Positions 24,906 through 35,590 of a DNA stretch of 60,000 bases are shown here, in pieces (positions within the stretch are counted from its first letter, which is position 1; every line of letters begins with the position of its first letter). Origin of the DNA: Tubulanus polymorphus (Eukaryota > Nemertea > Palaeonemertea > Tubulaniformes > Tubulanidae); contig NC_134034.1 in assembly GCF_964204645.1 (NCBI RefSeq), positions 2,700,072-2,760,071 of the forward strand, read 5' to 3'. The notes under the pieces were generated by a model. The model was not told the DNA's origin. It did not search any database and saw only the letters and a program-made list of their open reading frames with translations. The position numbers were made by a program, and so were the translations under genes.

Positions 24906-25639
24906 TTCTGTATCGTCCGCAGAATTTTGCGTGGGTTCTCGCCAAAAAACGCCCTGTGCGTCAAAATCTAATAAGCATTTTAAGTAACAACATATTCTAC
25001 AGAAAAAGAAAAACCAACTTCATTTGTTCGAATTTATTTTAGGCGACGATGAAGTCGATCATCAGACGCATTTTTAATAACGATTTTAGCTTTCGTCGTT
25101 AAATTCAAATGAAAAATCGATGCGTACGTTCTAAATAAAATAGCGCGGCACAAAAAGTCACCTGCAAACTGAGTCTTCACATTGTTATATAAACATATCG
25201 ATTTTACGCGACAATCTTTATACTTTATTGTTGGCCGTTGGGCAATACGGCAATTTTTCTAGTAATTATTTACGATGTTTAAAATTCTACACGGTAAATG
25301 TTTATGTTTAAGAATAGGTAGGTTTACGGTTGCAAAATCGATTCTAGTGTGAATCGCTTTAATTTATCTCCACCAAAGCGCCCGGCTCCGGGCTAACGTC
25401 TCCGCAAATGGTCTATTTAGATTGTCGATACTTGTTTGCGCAGGCACTTGGCAATTGGCCCAGTGTTTAAAATGTGCCTTAAAATAAATTTTCGATTTGA
25501 ATACTTCATCACGGTCTTAAGATCGTGACAAAAATAGGAGATGTCTGAAACTGTGCAAATATTAAGATCCGGGTGACTCCCTGTTGAATGGGTTGTAATC
25601 GATAATTTCACCTGTGGAAGGTGAGGGTCACTTAGTGCA

Positions 25640-25905
25640 TTAGTGTCCAGTCAGAGGACGGACATCTACTACTTTGGAAATAGAGGATTCCACTTGTGGC
25701 AATTCAGGGCCCGACAGGTGTCGCCAGTGTGCAGTAGGACTTCAAAACTACTGTGGCATAGGGGATTCCACTTCTGGCAAGTGAGAATCCACCAGGTGTC
25801 ACTAGTGTGCAGTAGGACATCAACTACTACAGCAATAGAGGATTCCAAATGTGGCAATTAAGGATCCGCCAGGTGTCGCCAGTGTGCAGTAGGACATCAA
25901 CATCC
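25640..25905 (+). repeat. family A minisatellite
   Basis: Four units (GATTCCACTTGTGGCAA, ACAGGTGTCGCCAGTGTG, GCAGTAGGACATCAAC). The array is interrupted at 25906 by a retroelement fragment and resumes at 26262. Confidence 0.85.
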
Positions 25906-26261
25906 CGATTGATCTTTTTGCTCAATCACCTAAAGATCTTGCAGTTTTTTGCAAGAAACTTATAAAAAATGGAATTTGTCTACTAAATGACTGCTCTCAT
26001 TTACATTTTTATAAAGTGTTATATTTGGATGTACATCTCTATGCTTGGAGTAATGATTCAAACGATTACTCCAAGCTCTATGCTTGGATAGTTCTAATTA
26101 GTTACTATGTCATTTTCTGTTTGTTCATTTTAATTAAACAAGTATATTGTGTTATTGAATTTGTAATTTTGTATGCCGTGTTATACATCTGTAAATCTTG
26201 TGTTGTCCCTCTAATACCTGTAATGGGTTTGAGTGTAAATAAAATAATCAACACACTAACT
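25906..26261 (+). mobile_element. probable LINE 3' fragment inside family A array
   Basis: Starts abruptly within a family A unit. The frame reads IPIDLFAQSPKDLAVFCKKL then IKNGICLLND, like the last residues of LINE ORF2 proteins. It is followed by AT-rich DNA and a GAGTGTAAATAAAATAATCA tail, then family A resumes. There is no RT domain, so the assignment is tentative. Confidence 0.45.
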
Positions 26262-26375
26262 ACTGTGGATCCGCCATGTGTCGCCAGTGTGCAGTAGGAC
26301 ATCAACACACTAACTACAGTGGCAACAGAGCATTCCACTTGTGGTAAGTGAGGATCTTATAGGTGTCGCTAGTAG
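26262..26375 (+). repeat. family A minisatellite
   Basis: Two units after the insertion (GTGGATCCGCCATGTGTCG, CATTCCACTTGTGGTAAGTG). Confidence 0.75.
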
Positions 26376-29300
26376 TTCCTCGGTGTTTCGCTGCTAAATT
26401 TCAATCAGAACGCGGTTAGAGGGATCTCACAACTCATGGAGCCCATAAACAGATTCAGTCAGTATATTTGCAAAAATACACTGATTTCTCATTCATTTGT
26501 GTCATTACCTGCTGTCATTTTGACGCGCGTTAGTTAATGACGGTTGGGATTTCGCTTGATATCTATTTCAAATTCATAAATGCAGAAACAATATGAGCAG
26601 CTAAGAGAATGACGGATGAAAATTATCCCCCAGGTATTAGTTTCATCGCGCGCGTTTTAAGTCGGATTTCTACCCGAGAATATAGAAAACTAAATGCGTG
26701 TGTGGGATGTGTGCATTGAAGGTGGAATCTACCCTGGCAATCGAGGAAACCGGGAACATCCGAGAATGCTAGACTTATAGTAAAATAACTGGAAAACTGA
26801 TATTAAGTCGAGAGACTGTCTTTTATTTGCTTGTTCACCTTCGTTTGATTCGGTGTCCACACCCACCACGTACGTATCTGCCGCGAGCGAAACAGGCCAT
26901 TTTTGAATCTGATTTTCGAAGTACGGATATTCTCGTGTGATCGTCCAATCTATAGAAGTTTTTGTTTAAATGGAAGAACATAATATTGCGAAATTACCAG
27001 TTCCGGTTCAATTCAAACAATCTTCCAACCCTGAACCGGCAAGCGACTGATTATAGGGTCAATTTTGTTAGTTGTCTAATTTAAAACATCGAGATTTCGG
27101 AAATAACTATATACTATAAGGTTGAAGATCATTTTGTCAATTTAAATGTCCTTTAAGCAAAACACACCCGAACTTGTAGCATACACAGACTATTATGACT
27201 TATCTAGAACTTGAACAAGTCGATACGTACAATAATTTGTCTACACCCTTTTTGCCCATATATGAAGCAGTAATAACTTACAGTAATACGACTATAACAG
27301 CTTTAAAGCAATTAAGTAATCCATAATCCAGTAAACAATATAAATAGCCTACTACAATCGCGAGTTATTTGGAGTTATTTGGTGCTCTTGAATGCAAAAA
27401 TAAAACCATATCGAATGCGGATAACAATTTAGTTGCGCGTAGTAAAAGTCGAAATGATTAAAGTTTGAATTGATGATTGACAGTATAGTTTTTATGCGTA
27501 CGTGTGTAGATTTTTTTCCCGAACCGACGATAGATATATTCAAAAGTTTTCGTTTTATATACAGATATTGATTAGCGTGTCGTTAGATTCAATGAAACGT
27601 CGATTCGATAATTCCGTTCGTACGAAATGTAAAATTCGATCGTGATTCTCGAAGAGATATTTTTATATGCTATTTATTGTGGCAGGTTACTACTATTCTG
27701 ATGACCTAGACTGATCCGTCCAATCAGAATCGGGCACATCCACGTGTACACAATAAGGCTCATAAAATTGATATCACGGGAAATGGTTTTTAGTATCAGA
27801 GCTGCATCGATTTAGATTTGTTTGACCTAGAATTGAGCACGATTTATCCTGTCATCTTTTTGATTGATTTGATGACATTTTCGGTGCTTTTTACTTAAGA
27901 AAAAAACCAACCAGACCTGCCGGGAACACAATGAAAGTAACGCTGATTTGTAAAGTTAATTTTATCATCATTTGCTCAGCAAGAAAGAAACACTTGCCTT
28001 GAGCCCAGAAAGAACTGGAAAGCTTGAAATTTTATTGACGTTCATTATTAGCAAATAATTCTCAATACTGTCATCAGTGAATAACATAATTTCCTACGAC
28101 CAATGAAATTGTTTCGAATTTGAATATATCGACAATTGAATTGAATCGACCGGTAACCGGTAACCGGTCGAGCCCAAATATCGATGACGTAGTACACGTT
28201 CGCTCAAAAATTCGTTTCCAAAAATGCGTGAAAATCTATTGAATAGAAAATATGAAAACTATTTAATTACGAAATCAAATTTTCACCGCGTTAATCGTTA
28301 TTTTGAAACACAAACATTGATGACGTAGTCCACATCGACTCGCAGAAGCCCTTAGAGATATTTTAAAGAAATTATTGAAAAACTTATTGTAACGGGTTTT
28401 ACGACCCAAAAAAATAAACAATGTATGTATGAATGTATTTCAAAGCATATTGATTATCATACATTTAACGCGGATATTGATTACAGCACAATCCATTTTT
28501 CTCTGATTGGTTAAAACAAATCTCAGTTACTCGGCCCTCTGATTGGTTGCTTACGAAAGTTAGGCAAACTATCAACAATTCAACGGATACTCTCTGATTT
28601 CACGCGAAACGAATGTATAACGCCACGCGGCCTTAAATCGGCAGAGACTAAATAAAAACCATCATCATCATCGGCAGGATTTTTATCAAAACAAACAGCA
28701 AAATATTGATAGATTTTATGAAATAGATAGAATAAAAGTCGTCACTCGCCGCCGAAACGTCGCATCGCGCAAACGGCTTTTGTGTGCTTAACGCTAAAAC
28801 GCGGTAAATCTAATGATGCCGGATGGATTCGGTTTTGACGTTAATACCACTGCGGACACCGCCGCCTGCTTTCGTGCGGGTAATAACCGTCATAAAAATC
28901 TGCCAGCAACAGATTTGTCATCATCGGTGTCGCCGTAAACCGATTTGAAATTGATGACTTCTGACGCCTGTAGTGTGGCGACTAAATCACATTCGCCATC
29001 GTCACATATCCGCCCCGTCTGCGACTAGCGCGCGTGTCATGTGATATCGATTTATGATGTTTTTTTTTTCGGTTTCGAAAATGATTTTTAATGGCGATAA
29101 AACAAAAATGAAATAGAAATGCTTTTAAGGCAGGAAACTATTGGAAAATAGGTCTATGATTTAAAAAACATTAAACTATTAGAGCCAGGGTAGGTGTGGT
29201 GGGGGTGGGCGGGAGTTGGTAGATTCAATGTGTTTCGATTTAAGGTGACAGTGAAATAACGCACACTTACCAGGGTTCGAACCCGGGTCGCGTGCATAGA

Positions 29301-29507
29301 AAGCTAGCACGCTTACCAGTATGGGCCAAAAGAATTACTCTACTATTGACCAGTAATCAATAAAAAAGCTTATCCTTTATTACGTAACGCGTGCGTTTTA
29401 TCATTCAGTTTCTTAACTGGAATTTTCCAGTTTGTGTGTAAACTTTCGAAGTCCCGGTCTTCAATTTCTGAGACTTGAATGCTACTATGCAATTAAAGAT
29501 GCCTCCT
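26376..29507. other. no gene seen
   Basis: AT-rich, with possible retroelement tails (AAAAAATAAACAATGTATGT at about 28410; AATAAAAACCATCATCATCA at about 28651). A near-palindrome of three ACCGGT-type sites lies at 28149-28172. Confidence 0.5.
29262..29330 (-). repeat. tRNA-like (SINE head?) fragment
   Basis: The reverse complement has TACTGGTAAGCG (weak A-box), a GCGTGC/GCACGC stem and ACCCGGGTTCGAACCCTGG (good B-box). There is no full cloverleaf, so a SINE remnant is more likely than a tRNA gene. Confidence 0.4.
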
Positions 29508-29550
29508 TTGGGAAGTGAGGATCCACCAGGTTCGCTAGTAGTTAGACCAT
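29508..29550 (+). repeat. single family A unit
   Basis: GGGAAGTGAGGATCCACCAG followed by GTTCGCTAGTAG. One isolated, slightly truncated unit about 480 bp upstream of the peptide precursor. Confidence 0.65.
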
Positions 29551-30033
29551 TTTCGGCGCTTCAGTTACTACTGTGGCAAGCGAGGATTCGTATCGCGCTC
29601 AAACGCTTTTTGGTGCCTCGATCCATTTCAAATTTTTCAATGAACCAAGAATTTAGACAGGTTCGAAATTAACGGAGGCAGAAGTGAAGCAAAACATTTG
29701 GCCCGAAGCCAACTAAGGGTTTTCGTTTGAAGTTCGAATGTTATACTTTCGATCGGAAATATTGGATTGACAAAAAAATGAAATCATGATTCATTTCCTT
29801 CACGTAACAGAGAACAAAATTAACGATTTTGTTTCTCTGCGATGATGCGAACTGCGACAAATACAACTCAGATTTTTAAAAAGACTAATTGTGACTCAGG
29901 GCACACAGGAAGACACACCCTAAATTATTTCCGGTGTTTATTGCCCATTATCCAATTGCGTCATACAAAATCATGCACAAAACATTCTCAAATTCTTATC
30001 GACCTGTTTTGTTTTTCAGATTGTTGTCTAAAA

Positions 30034-31109
30034 ATGAGGAGCCCTATTCGCTGTAGAGCGCTTTGTCTTTTATTACTGACCTTATATGCAACTACATTTG
30101 TTACGTGCGCGAGACACTATTTACGGGTAAGTTAGTTTGATGGGTTCGAATCCCGGAATCATCTTTTTTTATCTAACAAACACTGCAATATTGTTTTCCC
30201 CTATCGTTGCAGAATTTGAAACGATTCGATTCAGCCGAAGACTGGACCCGGGATAAACTGGCTAGATGGGCGAAACGGGCCTCGTACATTGACGATAAGA
30301 GGTCGAGATGGGCATCGAAAAGAGCATCTTTAATTGACGATAAAAGGGCCTCATTGATAGATGATAAAAGGGCTTCGTTGATAGATGATAAGAGGGCTTC
30401 GTTGATAGATGATAAGAGGGCCTCATTGATAGATGATAAGAGGGCTTCTTTGATAGATGATAAGCGGGCCTCATTGATAGACGATAAAAGGGCCTCGTTG
30501 ATAGATGACAAGCGGGCCTCATTGATAGATGATAAGAGGACTCCATTGAGAGATGATAAGCGTGCATCATTTATTGATGATAAGCGGGCATCGCTTATAG
30601 ATGATAAGAGAGCCTCGCTAATAGATGATAAGAGGGCATCATTCATTGATGATAAACGATCGCGATGGCCAGCTAAAAAGGCTTCATTTATAGATGATAA
30701 AAGGGCTTCGTTCATTGATGATAAGAGGTCCGATTGGTCTGATAAGAGGGCCTCGCTGATAGACGACAAGCGATGGTTTCCTGGTAAGAGAGCGTCATTC
30801 ATTGACGATAAGAGGGCCTCATTCATCGATGATAAAAGGGCACAACCAACTGATAATAAGAGGGCCTCGTTTATCGATGATAAAAGGGCCTCGCTGATAG
30901 ATGATAAGAGGGCTTCGTTCATTGATGATAAGAGGGCCTCGTTTATTGATGATAAGAGGGCTTCGCCGAGTCAGGATAAAAGGGCCTCGTTTATCGATGA
31001 TAAGAGGGCGTCGTTTATAGATGACAAGAGGGCCTCTCGACGGGAAAAGTTAGCTGACGCGATGGTGATGCACGAATTGAAAAGGGTAAGACACAAGTGT
31101 GGCGTTTGA
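30034..31109 (+). CDS. multicopy secreted peptide (neuropeptide-like) precursor, AS[L/F/Y]IDD repeats
   Basis: Likely secretory-pathway precursor processed at dibasic sites. Coding exon 1 is 30034-30126: its acceptor TTTTTCAG ends at 30019, the ATG is at 30034 and the donor GTAAGT at 30127. It encodes 31 residues with a basic n-region (MRSPIRCR) and hydrophobic core (ALCLLLLTLYATTFVTC), a classic signal peptide probably cleaved near TC-A or CA-R. Exon 2 starts at 30213 (acceptor TTGCAG) in phase 0. It has a short acidic leader (FDSAEDWTRDKLARWA), then 25 hexapeptides between Lys-Arg sites: 1 ASYIDD, 13 ASLIDD and 11 ASFIDD. The set is broken by SRWAS, TPLRDD, SRWPA (followed by KK), SDWSD, WFPG, AQPTDN and ASPSQD. 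Most copies lack a C-terminal Gly, so the main peptides would be free acids; only WFPG-KR could give an amide. The end is uncertain: a stop at 31107-31109 after LKRVRHKCGV (329 aa in total), or splicing at the donor GTAAGA at 31086 into an unseen exon. Variable third codon positions argue for selection on the protein. I do not recognise the family. Confidence 0.85.
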
Positions 31110-32159
31110 CGAGCTGTCAAACGCTAATGATAATTCGTCGTTTCATATCGAACTCTTTTTTGAAATCTACATTTTTTATCCGGTCCTCACTTTGCCCTCG
31201 CAAACTATCTCAGCACACGCACTGTCTTTGATTCGGCGTCCTAGGTTGCTCGAGGTGGTTATAGTTAACCATCCGATGAATCGATAGTAAAGAAACGACG
31301 CCGCTTTTATTGGCACTAATTGTTAAGTTATTCAATGGTTAACTTTTACCAGTTTTTATTGTCACTGTCAGTTATCCGATGGCTAACTTTAACCAGTTCT
31401 AACTGTCCGCTGGTTAACTTTATCCACCTGTTGAGCTGCTCGAACCTACATTGCAATCTATCCCTCACATACGTAGGAATTGAAATGCAGATAATTGTTT
31501 ATTCGACTAGATAACACCCCCCCCCCCATCACCCTTCCTCTTACCATAGAAGTATGGACTAGATTATGCGTCCATGCCCTTTTTCTTTAGCTCTCCGATC
31601 CAAACTCTAGTATCGCTGTCAAGCTCACAGTTGCTGACCGCTCGTTGGCTAATTATCAAACATCCTCGCACTTTCGCTATGCTACATAGTCGCTGATTGG
31701 TTGGTTCATTGCTTCGCAATCGTCAATTGCTCGAATCTCGAAAAGCGAATTGAACGCCACCTAGCGGTCAGCAATTGTTAAACGATCGTGTATAACGCCA
31801 ACAGAGGGCGTTAAAGGGTGATTGGTTGTTGTACGAAACGAATTATTATACAATTTCTAGATGATGTTAAACCGTGGCGCACAGTCCAATGATGAAGACA
31901 AAGGGCCCGTGGTTCGTCGCTATTACCAATATTGATACTATCATTAGATACATGCATGGTATGTTGTCACCTACGTATGTGTATAAACGTACTCTACATG
32001 TTGTTAAGAACTACTCAACCCCCCCCCCCCCCAAGTGTTATAGATGTATTCTGAAACCACGGACCGATTCACCCAATGCCATTCCTTTACCGATGGCAGA
32101 TCACCATCTGTCGACGTTTAAAAGTGAAAGAGTGAATCTCACGATGCTAGGGTTCAAAG
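31110..32159. other. no gene assigned; possible 3' part of the peptide gene
   Basis: If the donor at 31086 is used, the last exon of the peptide precursor should lie here or further right, but I could not find it. Poly-C runs are at about 31517 and 32020. Confidence 0.4.
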
Positions 32160-32880
32160 TCTCATGATGGTGTCATCGGGTTTAGATCTCTGCTGAGGGA
32201 GGATGTGTCTACTAGGGCAGGAGTTTGTACTGTGACTGTCTCATGATGTCATCAGGTTCAAATCCCTGCTGAGGGAGGATGTGTCTATTAGGGCAGGGGT
32301 TTGTACTGTGACAGAGTCTCATGATGTCATCAGGTTCAAATCCCTGCTGAGGGAGGATGTGTCTATTAGGGCAGGGGTTTGTACTGTGACAGAGTCTCGT
32401 GATGTCATCAGACTCAAATCCCTGCTGAGGGAGGATGCGTCTACTAGGGCAGGAGTTTGTACTTTGACTGTCTCATGATGTCATCAGGTTCAAATCCCTG
32501 CTGAGGGAGGATGTGTCTATTAGGGCAGGGGTTTGTACTGTGACAGTCTCATGATGTCATCAGGTTCAAATCCCTGCTGAGGGAGGATGTGTCTACTAGG
32601 GCAGGGGTTTGTACTGTGACAGAGTCTCGTGATGTCATCAGGTTCAAATCCCTGCTGAGGGAGGATGTGTCTATTAGGGCAGGGGTTTGTACTGTGACAG
32701 AGTCTCATGATGTCATCAGGTTCAAATCCCTGCTGAGGGAGGATGTGTCTATTAGGGCAAGGGTTTGTACTGAGGCAGAGTCTCGTGATGTCATCAGGTG
32801 CAAAAAAATCCCTACTAAGAGAGGATGTGTCTAGGGCAAGGGTTTATACTGAGGCTGGCTTTCTTGATCTCATCAGGTTC
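32160..32880 (+). repeat. family B tandem array
   Basis: About nine units of 74-80 bp, the same sequence family and orientation as 22824-23555 (GGGCAGGGGTTTGTACTGTG, CATCAGGTTCAAATCCCTGC). The last two units are diverged. No gene is involved; open frames here are frame-maintaining repeats. Confidence 0.9.
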
Positions 32881-33189
32881 ACACACAATATTACTAAACA
32901 ACTACGTATGCATACCTAAAATATCCCCTAGATGATTGGGTTTGAGGCCTACGCAACCAAAAAGCTACAACATTGAGATTTCATATCTTATATACCTCTA
33001 TTCCGCTCAAATGGTCTTCAGTATTTTGCTTTTTTACGCATCATCAAAGACAAACTTATAACTCGAAGTCAATATATCGCTTAAATCTTTCTCCGGCACA
33101 CTTTTCAATTTTGATGCCATCTTTGTTCTTAGCTTGGCCCGTTGCATTCTTAAATGATTTACCTCTTTGCCTTTTTGATTCGTTTCGAT

Positions 33190-33290
33190 AATCGATTTGA
33201 TCTTCTGCCGCGACGTCATCATCGATGACGTCATTAATCAACATCCAAATCGACAAACAGAACGCGTTGACACGGAGGCGTTTTATAGGT
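33190..33290 (-). promoter_or_regulatory. TATA plus CRE-type palindromes (possible promoter)
   Basis: On the minus strand CACCTATAAAACGCCTCC (about 33281) is followed about 50 nt later by ATGACGTCATCGATGATGAC, which contains a perfect CRE (TGACGTCA). A 60-codon minus frame starting about 33244 (MLINDVIDDDVAAEDQIDYR) follows, with a possible donor GTAAAT inside. No family is recognised; this could be chance. Confidence 0.25.
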
Positions 33291-34084
33291 GATCGCGATC
33301 AGACATCGAGGGGAACGCCCAGCTCGCCGATTCGACTTGGGGAGGCTTTAAAGCACCTTTCCATTCATTCGGAACCCCATCTCCAACTCAATTTTTCTAA
33401 ACCAACCCTGATCGATTCGGCTATGCCTGGGCAAAAGTTCTATTTACGGAGTTTAAGCTCAGCTTAGATTAATCAATAAAAAACGATGCCTAGTCGAAGC
33501 TGATCTTTCGAAGCGGACGTAATGCTTTTTCGTTGCCCACAGAAAAACGAAAATGTCGGTGCACATAAAAAAATGCCTCGGAGTGACGCAAGATATCCGC
33601 CAGTAACCTATTCTTTATATCAACAAGGCAAAGTTTCTTTTCGGTAAAAAAGAACGAGATGATTAAATCTGGCGAGATCGATAAAGACGTCTTTGTTCGC
33701 ACACAGAAACTAAAGTAAATAGATTTAAATGGGAAAACAAACATTGATTCATCGAGCGGAGATCATTTTCAACACAAAATTTCGATAGTCGATATTAAAA
33801 ATCTATCAAAAAGGCGTTTCAAGCATTTGACCCGTGATTTTTAGCGCGATGCTGAATGTCGAAATAATATAACCTTCACAATCGGTAATTCATAATCGAA
33901 AAAAATGAGTATAAATTGTTGATTTATTTTTTTGTACTCCTGTACGCCACCGCCCGACTCGCCCAGTATCTGTAATTCGCAACTACAATACGCAATATAC
34001 CTCTCAGATACATAGACAGAAATGTGATCAAAGCGAGATTGCGCGCAGAAGCCTGCGAATACTATTGCAAACCTTATAATAAGG

Positions 34085-34775
34085 GATTTTGAAAATTGTG
34101 GCAAGTAAGGATCCGCCGGGTGTTATCAATGGGCGGTCGGATACTCTTGCGATGGGGATTCCACTTGTGGCAAATTAGGATCCACCAGGGGTCGCTGTTG
34201 TACACTATTGGGAAAGTGAATGCAATAGCTCGCCGGTAAAGTTTGTCTATGAACATAGGCTTTACTGTGTAGCCATGGACATTCTACTTGTGGCAAGCGA
34301 CGGTCCAAAAGGTGTCGCCAGTGTGCAGTTGGACATACGCTATACAGCGGCAATAGGGATTCCCCTTGTGGCAAGTGAAGATCCACCAGGTGTCGCTAGT
34401 TTGCAGTAGGACATCAACTACTGAGGCAATAGGGGTTTCCCCTTGTGGCAAGTGAAGATCCACCAGATGTCGCTAGTGTGCACTAGGACATCAACTACTG
34501 AGGCAATAAAGGATTCCCCTTGTGGCAAGTGAAGATCCACCAGGTGTCGCTAGTGTGCACTAGGACATCAACTACTGAGGCAATAAAGGATTCCCCTTGT
34601 GGCAAGTGAAGATCCACCAGGTATCGCTAGTTGGCAGTAGGACATCAACTACTGAGGCAATAGGGGATTCCCCTTGTGGCAAGTGAAGATCCACCAGGTG
34701 TGCGATTAGACATCTGTTCAATCCACTAGTGCCAAACGATAATCCACCAGGTGGTGCCTGCAGTGTGTTATCAAA
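34085..34775 (+). repeat. family A minisatellite, longest array
   Basis: About ten units, period about 80 bp in the homogeneous part (34340-34700): TTCCCCTTGTGGCAAGTGAA, GATCCACCAGGTGTCGCTAG, GACATCAACTACTGAGGCAA. The left edge is diverged. Confidence 0.9.
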
Positions 34776-35401
34776 TCTCTTTTTGAGACTTTGAATTAGA
34801 CATTCTATATCTATGATTAGTCTAGCTCCATGTGGTGGAATAAGCCGACATCTAGCTCCCCCTATTGGCTGGAAATATTACTAAAATCGAGCTTTTATCT
34901 TTCGTTTAAAGGAAAACACGGAATCGGCGCGAGAATGAAGCCGCGGATACCCGGATGAGAAAACAGCAACAATAACCACCCGCGCGGACGATGAACGCGC
35001 ACGCCCAATGAGAACATTGGATTCCACCGATAACACGTGATTCTGTCGTTTAAGGCGAAAATGTATCGTTAAAGTTTAAATGCAAATAAGTCACTAATGA
35101 AAATAATTCTGATAAAAAATTAATAAGATTACTAGTCACTAATGTTAATATCCGTATTTTCACTGTGTATGATATAACTATTGATATTTCACTATTGATT
35201 ACTATTGATTAATTGATTAATGTAAAAATCGATAACTATCATTGATTTTAATATCGAAAAGTCAGGACACCTGTCTTTGGTGATCTTTTTTTCCGGTGAT
35301 GTTTTGACATCGCACTTTTTATACTTAGCGCCCCTCCTCCCACAGAGCCGAGTCCGTTCAACTACGCGAGCTATTAACATATAATAGCTGCCCATCAAGA
35401 G

Positions 35402-35590
35402 TTGGATCCAGTTCCGTAGTTGCGTGGGTTTAATTCGATTCTGATCCAGTTTCGTAGCTGTGCGGGTTTAATTTGACTCAAATCCAGTTCCACAGTTGTA
35501 AAGGTTTAATTCGACTCTGAAACCAGTTTCCACAGTTGTGAAGGTTTAATTCGACTCTGGATCTTATAGTTCTACAGTTGCGCCTGCATC
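35402..35590 (+). repeat. family E minisatellite
   Basis: Four to five units (GGGTTTAATTCGATTCTGA, CCAGTTCCACAGTTGT). Confidence 0.8.

Noticed and set aside
28149-28172. Near-palindrome of ACCGGT sites
   Set aside because: Short and imperfect, with no supporting context.
30173-30922. Long antisense open frame (249 codons) opposite the peptide precursor
   Set aside because: It is the complement of the 24-bp coding repeat; the repeat keeps all frames open. Signal peptide, splice sites and dibasic sites are only on the plus strand.
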